NCBI GenBank assembly: GCA_017451225.1
Contig: JAFSPZ010000051.1
Coordinates: 1 to 52,419, forward strand
Origin: Muribaculaceae bacterium
Lineage (GTDB): Bacteria > Bacteroidota > Bacteroidia > Bacteroidales > Muribaculaceae
Direction of reading: 5' to 3'
Length of the DNA stretch: 52,419 bases
The notes under the pieces are model-generated. The model had not been told where the DNA came from, ran no database searches, and was given only the letters and a program-made list of their open reading frames with translations. Shown piece after piece: positions 7,883-16,584 of the stretch. The position numbers were made by a program, and so were the translations under genes. Every line of letters starts with the position of its first letter. The first letter of the stretch is position 1.

Positions 7883-7922
7883 AGAAATAGGCTCATCAAT
7901 TGATGAGCCTATTTCTTTATAT
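7881..7922. terminator. bidirectional terminator between the regulator unit and sodB
   Basis: A perfect 38-nt palindrome at 7881-7918 (arm AAAGAAATAGGCTCATCAA). It supplies a GC-containing stem and a U-rich tail in both directions, between convergent transcripts. Confidence 0.88.
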
Positions 7923-8504
7923 TTACAATCTGTATCGTTGTTCTATCACTTGCCAGTTTAGGATTTTCCACATGGCTGCTATGTGGTCGGGGCGGCGGTT
8001 GCGATAGTCAACATAGTAGGCATGCTCCCACACGTCCATGGTCATCAACGGCTTTAACCCCTTGGTGACAGGATTGTCGGCATTGGGCATTTGCAGGATT
8101 TGAAGCTTACCGTCATTGTCACTTGCTAGCCATGCCCAGCCAGAACCGAAAAGAGTTACGGCAGCAGCCGTGAATTTCTCTTTGAATGTCTCAAACGAGC
8201 CAAACTGTTCATCTATAGCTGCTGCAAGCTTGCCCACAGGATTGTTATCCTCACTAGGTGCTTGAAGCTGCTCAAAGTAGAGGTTGTGATTGAGAATCTG
8301 TCCGGCGTTGTTAAATATGCCACCTGTGGCACTGGCCACAATCTCTTCAAGTGGCTTTTCCTCAAATCCGCTACCAGGCAACAGATTGTTCAGGTTGTTC
8401 ACATAGGTAGCCAAGTGCTTGCCATGATGCAGAGCAATAGTCTCGGCACTAATCACTGGCTCCAGTTCATTCTCTCTAAATGGTAGGTCTATTAATTTGT
8501 ACAT
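7923..8504 (-). CDS. sodB: superoxide dismutase, Fe/Mn family
   Basis: Dismutates superoxide in the cytoplasm. The 193-residue protein carries the four metal ligands in their usual settings: His in ALHHGKHLATYVNNL, His in GQILNHNLYFEQL, and Asp and His in DVWEHAYYVDYRN. The Bacteroidales enzyme is often able to use either Fe or Mn; that is family knowledge, not visible here. It starts only 13 nt after the C10 protease stop, so it may be read from the same transcript. No consensus promoter is seen in the gap, though one could lie inside the upstream gene. Confidence 0.95.
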   Translation of the reverse strand: MYKLIDLPFRENELEPVISAETIALHHGKHLATYVNNLNNLLPGSGFEEKPLEEIVASATGGIFNNAGQILNHNLYFEQLQAPSEDNNPVGKLAAAIDEQFGSFETFKEKFTAAAVTLFGSGWAWLASDNDGKLQILQMPNADNPVTKGLKPLMTMDVWEHAYYVDYRNRRPDHIAAMWKILNWQVIEQRYRL

Positions 8505-8517
8505 AAGCTTGTAGGTT

Positions 8518-11500
8518 TTAATTGTTCCCTAGAAGAATATTATAGAGTATTGTAATTTCTACGGCAGTAACTTTTCCATCTCCGTCAATGTCTCCATAGT
8601 AATGCACACACTGTATGTTTCCTAAAAGAATGTTATATATCTCGGTGACATCGACTGAGGTGATAAAGCCATCCATGTTAATGTCGGCATCGTCCATGGG
8701 CTGGATATGGAATGCATTCCATTGGTAGGCATTCATGTAGGCATTGAGGAAACGTCTGGGCACATATAGGATGGCTGAATAATTGGCATAGCTGAATACA
8801 CCATCACCGAGAAGGGCATCATTGGGATTAACATAACTATACATCTTTTGTAATGATATGCAGCCAAAGAATGAGTCGTTTTCCATCACAAATTCTGACG
8901 CAGGAAAACGGCAAGTCTTTATTCCTGTTGATAAAAAGGCGCTTTTACCAATGTGCTTCACAGTGTGTGGTATATCTATTGATGTGAGCAAACTCTGGTT
9001 CATCGCAAAATAGTTGGGAATGGCCTCCACTTTTGGCCCAATTGTGATTGATTCAATTTGACCACTTTTTGCAAACTGAATGGAATCCATGCTTATTGCA
9101 TTGTAATTTACATGCTTTAGTGCAGTAAGTCCTTCTGAAAGATTAGTGTGTATTTCCTTTAACCCCTCACCAATGGTTAGTTCTTCAATTGCCGAGCAGC
9201 CATAAAGAACTCCTGATTTAAGCGTCTGGAGAGAGTCGGGGATTGCAAATGATGTGAGAGAACGGCAATATCCAAACGCATTCTCATCTATGGAATCTAT
9301 ATTATCTCCCAATTCTATACTAGTCAAACCCGTGGCATAGAACGCATTCGCTCCTATCTTTCGTACTGAGGTTGGTAAAGACAATTCGTGAATCTTCTTG
9401 TTGTTGCGCATGAAATAGGCGGGAACAATCTCCACATTGTTACCTATTGTGAGGTGTGCCACTTGAGTGTAGTTCATGTTTAGTTCCTCGCAGTTGATGG
9501 CATTATAAACAAGAGTAGTGGGATGCACAGAGTTTGGGCCGAAAGGAAAATCAGTGCTTTCAAGGCCCGTGCCTATTACTATGCTGCTCAGACTATTGTT
9601 GTTGTTAAATGCATATCTACCAATTTCTTTCACCGAATCGGGGATTACGAGTTCTTGGAGATTGTTGTTAGAAAACGCGCCACCTCCAATTGAGACCACC
9701 GATTCAGGGATATTTACATGTTGTAATGCACAAGATGAAAAGACCCCATTTTCAAGTTTTGTTAGGTTGTTACTCAACTCAATGTTACTCAGTGCTGAGC
9801 AGTATTCAAAAGCTCCTTCTCCAATCTTTGTGACCAAATTGGGAATAACCACATTGTTAAGCAATCCGCATTTGCTGAATGCGTAGGCGCCTATAGTCTG
9901 AATTCCATCGCCAAATGTCACATTTTGCAAAGAAGAGCAATAGTAAAATGCTGAGTCACAAAGCTGCTTTATAGTTGGCGGGATACTTATTGCTGTGAGT
10001 TTTGTGCATTTTAAGAATGCAGCTTTGCCTATCGTCTGCAAGGATACAGGTAGTTCAATTTGGGTTATTGCCGAGCAGTTGCCGAAAGCTTCACTGCCAA
10101 TGTCTTTGAGATTTGGGCTTAATGTCACGTTGCTCAACTTAGTGCATCCAGCAAATAGATTGTCACTAACCTTTTCTATACCATCAGGAATAACGATGCT
10201 TGTAATCCCAGTGCAATTGGCAAAAACACCTTTGCCAAGATTTACAACACATGCGGGAATCGACACAGTCTTCAATGCTGGGTTACCCACAAAGGCGCTG
10301 TCGCCAATAGAGGTGATGCTATGTGGTAAAACAATGGAGTCGATACTCAAACCATCGAAACAATGGGCAGGGAATTCATTTGCTATTGTAACAAGGTCTT
10401 CAAAATATGTATTGCCACCTTCAACTATTGAAACATTGCTCAAGTCGAATGATTTGGTGACGTATTGAGCTAGGTGCCTTATCCATGCTACATCATCGCT
10501 GTTGAGCGAGCCTTTTATTTTGATTTCGGGATAAAGCATGATATATGGTTCAGGCAGTAGCGATGACAATGAGCCAGGAGTCTCTACCTCCACAACATTT
10601 TCTAACTCATAATTCTCGGGATAGATGTTTACCATCTTGAACTGTTCGTTGCTATATCCAGCAGTTGTGGGTGAATAAGGGTTTAGTAGGTCAATATTAA
10701 AGTAACCGTCATAACGGCCGCCCCATCCCCAGTTCACATGGACGAGGCCATCTTGGTCATAACCATCAAGGACAAATTCATGAATGCCACCGGAGCTGTT
10801 GATTCCTCCATAAATCACAGGGAAAGAGTCGCTCAAGTTCTTATAGATGTCCCGCATCCATTCGACTGCAGGAATTGATTCTTTGCTAGAGTAATAATCG
10901 CCACTCACGAAACCTAGATAATGCTTGAGCCCAAATACAGCATTCGAACTCAATGCCGTACTTGATGTTGAAGTGTAAGTAGTGTTGGCTGCCACTCCGC
11001 AAGCAAGCATCAGTTGTGCCACTGCATTGGCTTGCTCATCACTATAGCCATTGCTGTAATCAGGAAGCATATTATCCCAGTCAAATGAGGTGGCGGCAAA
11101 ATTAACAGTAACGGTTGAAGTAGAGCCATCTCCATGATGCACTGTCAATGTTTTTGAACCACTACCATACTGGATTGGACAACGATGGTAATACATTACC
11201 TGTGCCATTGCCGTGGCTACACATCCCGTGAGACTTGGTGCCTGTGTGCCATCAGAAGCTATATAAATGGGGCATGCATTATTGAAAGGCGCACTTTGGT
11301 CCCATTTGGTTTGAATGAGTGGAGCAACCTCAGACTTCAATGCACCAGGCACAACGCTATTGATTGAAGTTCCTTGCATAAGTGCCGCATTTGCCTGCTC
11401 AAGCCACCATTTCATGCCATCTGGCATCTCTCCACAGGCATCATCTCCAAATGAATAAGCAATTACTGCATCTTTTCCATTATTGTCGCTGCCAATAACT

Positions 11501-11691
11501 ACTAACCGATTGTCATTGCTCATCACAACATGAACATGAGAAAGACTATCCACAACTCTCAAATCACTATTGCGTTTTGTCCTCTGAGACAAGAACCTAT
11601 CAGCACACTGCAGTAGCTTTGTGTCATTTTGGGCAAAAGCTACACTGCATGCCAGCATCAAGAAAACTAGGTATATTATTCTATCTCTCAT
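8518..11691 (-). CDS. secreted C10 (streptopain-like) protease fused to BspA-type LRRs and dockerin-like tail
   Basis: A 1057-residue exported protein. Residues 1-21 are a signal peptide ending VAFAQ. Residues about 22-110 resemble the C10 propeptide/Spi-type inhibitor segment. The catalytic domain follows: nucleophile Cys157 in LTGCVATAMAQVMYYH, His304 in GGIHEFVLDGYD, and the VNWGWGG tryptophan motif just after. Residues about 370-970 are BspA-like LRR_5 repeats (recurring ITSIGDSAF, LPxSLxxIGxxAF). The last 60 residues are two EF-hand-like dockerin repeats ending YNILLGNN. The ATG at 11691 is preferred over an in-frame TTG at 11703. It starts 21 nt after the upstream gene's stop, suggesting an operon. 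The target protein is unknown. Confidence 0.87.
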   Translation of the reverse strand: MRDRIIYLVFLMLACSVAFAQNDTKLLQCADRFLSQRTKRNSDLRVVDSLSHVHVVMSNDNRLVVIGSDNNGKDAVIAYSFGDDACGEMPDGMKWWLEQANAALMQGTSINSVVPGALKSEVAPLIQTKWDQSAPFNNACPIYIASDGTQAPSLTGCVATAMAQVMYYHRCPIQYGSGSKTLTVHHGDGSTSTVTVNFAATSFDWDNMLPDYSNGYSDEQANAVAQLMLACGVAANTTYTSTSSTALSSNAVFGLKHYLGFVSGDYYSSKESIPAVEWMRDIYKNLSDSFPVIYGGINSSGGIHEFVLDGYDQDGLVHVNWGWGGRYDGYFNIDLLNPYSPTTAGYSNEQFKMVNIYPENYELENVVEVETPGSLSSLLPEPYIMLYPEIKIKGSLNSDDVAWIRHLAQYVTKSFDLSNVSIVEGGNTYFEDLVTIANEFPAHCFDGLSIDSIVLPHSITSIGDSAFVGNPALKTVSIPACVVNLGKGVFANCTGITSIVIPDGIEKVSDNLFAGCTKLSNVTLSPNLKDIGSEAFGNCSAITQIELPVSLQTIGKAAFLKCTKLTAISIPPTIKQLCDSAFYYCSSLQNVTFGDGIQTIGAYAFSKCGLLNNVVIPNLVTKIGEGAFEYCSALSNIELSNNLTKLENGVFSSCALQHVNIPESVVSIGGGAFSNNNLQELVIPDSVKEIGRYAFNNNNSLSSIVIGTGLESTDFPFGPNSVHPTTLVYNAINCEELNMNYTQVAHLTIGNNVEIVPAYFMRNNKKIHELSLPTSVRKIGANAFYATGLTSIELGDNIDSIDENAFGYCRSLTSFAIPDSLQTLKSGVLYGCSAIEELTIGEGLKEIHTNLSEGLTALKHVNYNAISMDSIQFAKSGQIESITIGPKVEAIPNYFAMNQSLLTSIDIPHTVKHIGKSAFLSTGIKTCRFPASEFVMENDSFFGCISLQKMYSYVNPNDALLGDGVFSYANYSAILYVPRRFLNAYMNAYQWNAFHIQPMDDADINMDGFITSVDVTEIYNILLGNIQCVHYYGDIDGDGKVTAVEITILYNILLGNN

Positions 11692-11712
11692 TTCTAACGG
11701 CAATTGATTTGA

Positions 11713-14142
11713 CTAGTTTCCTAGAAGAATATTGTATATTATAGTTATGTCTACCGAAGTGATGATGCCGTCATTGTCTTGGTCTCCGTAGACGATGGCA
11801 CTGGCATCACCATTGAGTAGGTAGTTGTATAGTGCAGTCACATCTACACTGCTCACCAAGCCGTCACCATTAACATCGCCAGGCATTGCACTGCTTACAA
11901 CAGGATAATGTGCTTTCAGCGACTTTAGTTGAATAACATGCTCGCCAAAGTTGCTCTTCGGCGGTGTGAACTTAATTGTGTGAAGGCTCAGGGGATAGGT
12001 AAGCAGATTGTCAAGCCCGCCCATGGCGTTAAGGTCGAAATTTAGGGTATATTCCTGATTGGCTTCAAAACCGGTATTCTTTCCGAATTCAAGATAGTTG
12101 AGTTTGTTTAACACAGTATTGCGCACGTCAATTTGGACCATCTGCAATGGAAGAGTACTTGTGAATGTCAATGAGATGCTATCTGGAAGACTATAAAAAG
12201 TGATGTCTTTGGAAAGCTGGATGTATGGCGCACGGTGGGAATTGTAGGTGAATGACAGGTTGCCTTCTTCATCGAGAATGAGGTTCTTGGCACCTGCACC
12301 TTTCAGTCCCCATCCGTCCCATGACTGATAGATATACTCCTGGTCACTGATTTCGACAGTGATGCTGTCGGTATCTATATAGTCACCAATTATACACGAG
12401 AGTGCAGTCTTTCCGTTTTTGTTTCCTTTGATATTGCCATCGATTACAGTCGCGATGCTTGGGTCATCAACCTCCCAAGTGAGCTTATCACCTTCATAAT
12501 AGAATTTCTTGCCATAGATTGTGGCGCTCACCTCAATGGGGAATTCTCGGTTGTCGACATAGATCATGGGCTTCATGGCGATAGCAGGTTGTGCCTCTAG
12601 TGTTCTCACAGGCACTGTGGCTGTCATGCCATTAAGATTTGCAGTGAGAATGTTCTCACCAACGTTCCCGCCCACGGTAAGTGTTTCGCCATCGGTATTT
12701 CCCAAGGCTTCATCGCATGACAGCGTAAAGCCCGATACATTGTCGTCAACCACTTCTCCATACTGGTTGAAACCAACAATGCGTGGAGTGTAAGAGGAGT
12801 AGATGGGCAAGTCGGCACGGAAGTCGTAGAACTGAATTGAGGCAATCTCGTTGTCCTCGGGGGCCTCGGTCTCAAGTATCCATCCGCAAGCTACCGAACG
12901 GGGAGTACCTTCGGTTGTGGTATTTATGATTTTTCCGTCCACCATCATCTGGGCTGAGCCTCCAGCATCCATGTTAACCACTTCGCTGATGTCGGGGTAG
13001 AGGTCTTTCAAAATGTGGCACATCACCGTTGTTGAGCACCCGGCGCTGGTTCCATAATATCTGCTTGTGGACTTGTCAATAACAATCATGTAGAGCTTTT
13101 TGCCGGTAGCATCGCAGCCATAGGCGGTACGGCTGTAAATCATCGAGTTGTATTCCTCGTCGTTATTGCGAGAGGTGAGCTCGCCGTTGTGCATCACAGG
13201 AGCGTTACCTTCTACCATATTCTCGATGAAAGGTGAAATCTGGTTCTCCTCATTATAGGTCCAACCATGGTTGATGGTTATCTCATCGCCCACGGCAAGT
13301 GCAGCGAGATGATCTTTCATCAAGCCAGTGGCAGTAATACAGGCATCATAGTCGCCCAGAGTCTGTCGGTCAGCATTATTTACTACATGTGCAATAGTAA
13401 AATGCATATCTTGATTCACGAGCCAACGGCTGCCTTCGTTGAATGTGAGGTAGTAGTTGTCGGCATCGGCAACACCTTTTTCGTTATATCCTACCCAGTT
13501 GGTTTCAAATTCGCGCATGCGGCCGAAGGCGGGAGTCCACAGCACAGCAGTGTGGGGCAGGTTACGGCGATTTACTGTGTTCAATGGTGCTGCAACTGCG
13601 AGTTTTGAAGATGATATAGTGCCACCGCAGTTAAAATGTCCGAAGTAAAGTGTCTTATCCTGTGAGATGGCACATGCGCCAGTGCGACTGGGGCCGCCAT
13701 TCCAAGCATCGGCATTAGTCTCGGTGTTGAGATATACACTGTCGTTGCGCACTACTGCTCCAAATGGGTCGCCAAGCTCAAAATCCATTGTTGGAGAACC
13801 ATTTCCCGTCACGCACCAGAAGTTGGCATTGCAAGCAGCGATGGGCCTACGGGTTGCAGTACGGTTGCGGTCATAGGCATTTGTGAGAAGTTCAGTTCTG
13901 CCCAGTGTGTTGTATCCGATAGTTGTCTCTACACGATTATAGGGATTATTCATGTCGGCCTCAAGTAGATAGACGTTAAGCGGATAGTCGGGAATGCGCA
14001 AGATTGTGTTGTAAATGCCCGGTCCCACTTGGCGGCGCATGATAGTGTCGGCAGAGTACACTGTGCCGCCAATGTTAATTCCTGCCATCACCGTAGTAGT
14101 GCCTATAATAGCGAAAAGTGTTGACAATAATGTTTTTTTCAT
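11713..14142 (-). CDS. secreted phosphodiester glycosidase (NAGPA) family protein with dockerin-like tail
   Basis: An 809-residue exported protein with a signal peptide (MKKTLLSTLFAIIGTTTVMAG). The N-terminal half is a phosphodiester alpha-GlcNAcase-like (PF09992) domain, with IAACNANFWCVTGNGSP near residue 105 and the hallmark VVNMDAGGSAQMMVDGK near residue 400 (family: NLDGGGSSTM). Homologues cleave sugar-phosphodiester bonds. The middle contains Ig-like (Big-type) segments (VDDPSIATVIDGNIKGNKNGKTALS) and a beta-sandwich. The C-terminus is GDVNGDGLVSSVDVTALY followed by a second repeat ending YNILLGN. It leads the run with the C10 protease and sodB. The natural substrate is not deducible. 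Confidence 0.85.
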   Translation of the reverse strand: MKKTLLSTLFAIIGTTTVMAGINIGGTVYSADTIMRRQVGPGIYNTILRIPDYPLNVYLLEADMNNPYNRVETTIGYNTLGRTELLTNAYDRNRTATRRPIAACNANFWCVTGNGSPTMDFELGDPFGAVVRNDSVYLNTETNADAWNGGPSRTGACAISQDKTLYFGHFNCGGTISSSKLAVAAPLNTVNRRNLPHTAVLWTPAFGRMREFETNWVGYNEKGVADADNYYLTFNEGSRWLVNQDMHFTIAHVVNNADRQTLGDYDACITATGLMKDHLAALAVGDEITINHGWTYNEENQISPFIENMVEGNAPVMHNGELTSRNNDEEYNSMIYSRTAYGCDATGKKLYMIVIDKSTSRYYGTSAGCSTTVMCHILKDLYPDISEVVNMDAGGSAQMMVDGKIINTTTEGTPRSVACGWILETEAPEDNEIASIQFYDFRADLPIYSSYTPRIVGFNQYGEVVDDNVSGFTLSCDEALGNTDGETLTVGGNVGENILTANLNGMTATVPVRTLEAQPAIAMKPMIYVDNREFPIEVSATIYGKKFYYEGDKLTWEVDDPSIATVIDGNIKGNKNGKTALSCIIGDYIDTDSITVEISDQEYIYQSWDGWGLKGAGAKNLILDEEGNLSFTYNSHRAPYIQLSKDITFYSLPDSISLTFTSTLPLQMVQIDVRNTVLNKLNYLEFGKNTGFEANQEYTLNFDLNAMGGLDNLLTYPLSLHTIKFTPPKSNFGEHVIQLKSLKAHYPVVSSAMPGDVNGDGLVSSVDVTALYNYLLNGDASAIVYGDQDNDGIITSVDITIIYNILLGN

Positions 14143-14175
14143 GATGATAGAGTTTTGTTTATTTCCTAACGACGT

Positions 14176-14184
14176 GTAAAGTTA
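14176..14184 (-). promoter_or_regulatory. -7-like element for the 14142 gene
   Basis: TAACTTTAC on the minus strand, 34 nt before the ATG. It departs from the consensus at one base and no clear -33 box is seen. Confidence 0.4.
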
Positions 14185-14267
14185 GTGATTTTTTCTCAAT
14201 AATCTATTCATCAACCTCAATTTTAAAGAAAAATGGGAAAAAAGGTTTCTATGTCCTTTTTTACTTT

Positions 14268-14276
14268 TATCTTTGC
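14268..14276 (+). promoter_or_regulatory. -7 element for the beta-propeller lipoprotein
   Basis: TATCTTTGC, 30 nt before the ATG at 14306. It rules out the longer open frame beginning at 14273, which would start inside this box. Confidence 0.65.
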
Positions 14277-14305
14277 ACCATAATTTTTTAAAAAATAAGG
14301 AAATA

Positions 14306-15889
14306 ATGATAAGAAGACAGTTGTATTGTATAGCTTGTGTTGGAACAATCTTAATGCTTAGCATCACTTTTGCTTCATGTAAAGGTGTAACTAGCGCAAA
14401 TAGTGCGAAAGATTCTGATAGTATTAGAGAAGCTATAGAAGCACAGAAAATGTTGCCCGATACTGCTTATGCCTCGGTTGAAGATGTGGAGTATGAGGTT
14501 GAATTGCTTGACACGGTCAATAGTGGTGAACTCAACAGCCTTTTAGACCCCTATGACACTGTTCCTGGCATTCTCACTTTCCGTGGCGGTCAGCGACGCG
14601 ACGCTCGCAAGTATAGCGGCACCGTCAAGGGAACTCCAAGCAAGATTGTACAGGATTGGGCAACCAAGACCGATGCTCGAGGCAAATGGGGTGGTGGCAC
14701 TGGATGGTCGGGCCAGCCTGTCTATGCCAAGTGGACCGATGCCCAACTTGACCACTACCGCAAGACTTCGCCTGGTGTAACACCTAGTTTGAAGAATGAA
14801 GAAATAATGGTTGGATCATTGTGCGGCAAGGTTTACTTCCTTGACTACGCTACAGGTGAGTTAAGTCGTCAGCCTATTGATGTTCAGAACCCACTCAAGG
14901 GCTCAATGGGACTTGATCCAGCAATGAACGGTAGCCTCTATGTGGGTCAAGGTTATCCCGACCATGAGCCCATAGGTCACCTTGCCATCGACCTCGACTG
15001 TCACAAGCAGGAGTACATGTGGGGTCGCGATCCCAAAGCCAAGCGCAACTGGAACACCTATGACTCGTCGCCCATCGTTGCCGGTCAATTCATGTTCTGG
15101 CCAGGAGAGAATGGCACAGTCTACAAATATGAGCGATTGGGCAATGGCAAGCTCAAAATGCACAGTGCACTGCGGTATGTGATAAAGGGTGACCACGGTG
15201 CCGGTATCGAGTCGAGTATAGCCATCTATAAGAATTATGGCTTCATAGGCGACAATCATGGTGACGTGTTATGCATTAACCTCAACAACATGAAGCCAGT
15301 GTGGCACTATGACAATCACGATGACATCGACGGCACAATAGTTGTCGAGGTGGAAAATGGTGTGCCTTATCTTTATTGTGGATGCGAGGTCGACCTGCAG
15401 AGCGGTTCCGACAAGCGAACTTACTTCGTTAAACTCAATGGTTTAAACGGTTCGAAGATTTGGGAATGGTCCTGCCCGAGCAAGAAAGTCAATATTCGCG
15501 ATGCTCACTTTGACGGAGGTCTTTACTGCACTCCATTGATAGGTGACGGAAATTGCAAGGGTATGATTTTTGCTTCCTTCAATCAACTCGACGGCAAAAA
15601 GAGCTCTGAATTCTTGGCATTCGACAAGAAAACCGGTAATGTTCTTTATCGCAAGCCATTAGAGTTCTTTGCCTGGTCTTCTCCAGTTGGATTTTATAAC
15701 GAGAAGAACGAGTTGTACATTGTAATTGGCAACTCAAACGGCCATCTCTACATGTTCAATGCTAAGAGTGGCGAAATGATATTTGACCAGGTGATGTCGA
15801 GCAACTTTGAGTCGTCGCCAGTGGTTGTCAACAACACCTTGGTTGTGGGTGCTCGCGATGGAAATATCTACCGTTTCCACGTGGAGTAA
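14306..15889 (+). CDS. PQQ-like/BamB-like beta-propeller lipoprotein
   Basis: A 527-residue lipoprotein with signal MIRRQLYCIACVGTILMLSITFASC and lipobox cysteine at 25. After a linker (about residues 26-85) the body is a beta-propeller of PQQ/YWTD type, with recurring blade ends such as GKVYFLDYATGELS, GDVLCINLNNMKPVWHY, EFLAFDKKTGNVLYRK, GHLYMFNAKSGEMIF and DGNIYRFHVE. The fold is shared with BamB and with PQQ dehydrogenases, but no dehydrogenase active site is visible. A scaffold or ligand-binding surface role is the safer reading. Start chosen at the ATG after AAGGAAA. It is a single-gene unit. Confidence 0.82.
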   Translation: MIRRQLYCIACVGTILMLSITFASCKGVTSANSAKDSDSIREAIEAQKMLPDTAYASVEDVEYEVELLDTVNSGELNSLLDPYDTVPGILTFRGGQRRDARKYSGTVKGTPSKIVQDWATKTDARGKWGGGTGWSGQPVYAKWTDAQLDHYRKTSPGVTPSLKNEEIMVGSLCGKVYFLDYATGELSRQPIDVQNPLKGSMGLDPAMNGSLYVGQGYPDHEPIGHLAIDLDCHKQEYMWGRDPKAKRNWNTYDSSPIVAGQFMFWPGENGTVYKYERLGNGKLKMHSALRYVIKGDHGAGIESSIAIYKNYGFIGDNHGDVLCINLNNMKPVWHYDNHDDIDGTIVVEVENGVPYLYCGCEVDLQSGSDKRTYFVKLNGLNGSKIWEWSCPSKKVNIRDAHFDGGLYCTPLIGDGNCKGMIFASFNQLDGKKSSEFLAFDKKTGNVLYRKPLEFFAWSSPVGFYNEKNELYIVIGNSNGHLYMFNAKSGEMIFDQVMSSNFESSPVVVNNTLVVGARDGNIYRFHVE

Positions 15890-15913
15890 TACCCATAATG
15901 AAGTTTTTAATAA

Positions 15914-15957
15914 TAAAAAATCAGCTTGAAGCAATGGTGTTTTAAGCTGATTTTTTT
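15914..15957. terminator. terminator after the beta-propeller lipoprotein
   Basis: AAAAAATCAGCTT pairs with AAGCTGATTTTTTT across a 15-nt loop. It sits between convergent genes and has A/T runs on both sides, so it can work in both directions. Confidence 0.85.
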
Positions 15958-15975
15958 ATGTGATGACTGTTGTTG

Positions 15976-16539
15976 TTATTTCATCTTCACGTTGCCGAGA
16001 ATGGCAGGTATCATTTTGTTGTCGGCGGTATTGACGTTGAAGGCGCTGACCTTGATAGTGCCAGAGTTGCCGTCGCCAATCTTCATGATAGCGATGTAGG
16101 TGTCGACTGCATCTTGTTTCCCCAGGAAGGTGGCATAGGTGTTGTTGCCAAACGTCTTCTCGCCCAGGTCTTGCATGCCATCACGTTCCATCATAAGCTG
16201 CTTCTCCTGCGTGAAATTGGACTGCTCGTGGTAGATGAAATCGAAAATCTCGTCCGAGGGAGCCTTCACACTAAGTTTGATAGAACGCGGGTCCTGAACA
16301 TATTGACCTTCCCAGTCTTGTGGTACGTCGATTGTGAAGTTCTTACACTCGATCGTGCCAGGCCCTTTCATTACTGTTATCTCTATTTCCTCTATTTCCT
16401 CCTCAGGTATTTCTGTTGCAGGTTGCTCGGTGGTTTGAGCGGTGCTGTCGCTTGAGGGTTTGTTGTCACTAGTGTTTCCATTACCGTTGCAAGCAGTGAG
16501 CATCGTAACAGTTGCAATCAATAAGAAAAATTTTTTCAT
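15976..16539 (-). CDS. lipoprotein of unknown function
   Basis: A 187-residue lipoprotein with signal MKKFFLLIATVTMLTAC and lipobox cysteine at 17. A low-complexity Ser/Thr/Glu linker follows to about residue 60 (TTEQPATEIPEEEIEEIEI). The folded domain opens IECKNFTIDVPQDWEGQY, a pattern common in small exported proteins of the PsbP/DUF1795-like kind (a strand followed by P-x-x-W). That resemblance is weak and only a suggestion. The gene follows the 650-residue LRR gene after 45 nt on the same strand, so the two are likely cotranscribed. Confidence 0.68.
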   Translation of the reverse strand: MKKFFLLIATVTMLTACNGNGNTSDNKPSSDSTAQTTEQPATEIPEEEIEEIEITVMKGPGTIECKNFTIDVPQDWEGQYVQDPRSIKLSVKAPSDEIFDFIYHEQSNFTQEKQLMMERDGMQDLGEKTFGNNTYATFLGKQDAVDTYIAIMKIGDGNSGTIKVSAFNVNTADNKMIPAILGNVKMK

Positions 16540-16584
16540 AATCGGTTAAGTTTGTAAAAAGATAAATGATTATAAATTAGTGAA

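Noticed and set aside
9518-10468. Long open frames on the plus strand inside the C10/LRR gene
   Set aside because: They are antisense shadows of the regular LRR codons, with no promoter, no recognisable domain, and compositions rich in Ser/Pro/Leu typical of reversed reading.
15970-16455. 161-codon plus-strand frame over the 187-residue lipoprotein
   Set aside because: The minus-strand product has a clear lipoprotein signal and downstream position in an operon; the plus-strand frame has no signal, promoter or family resemblance and starts just past a terminator.
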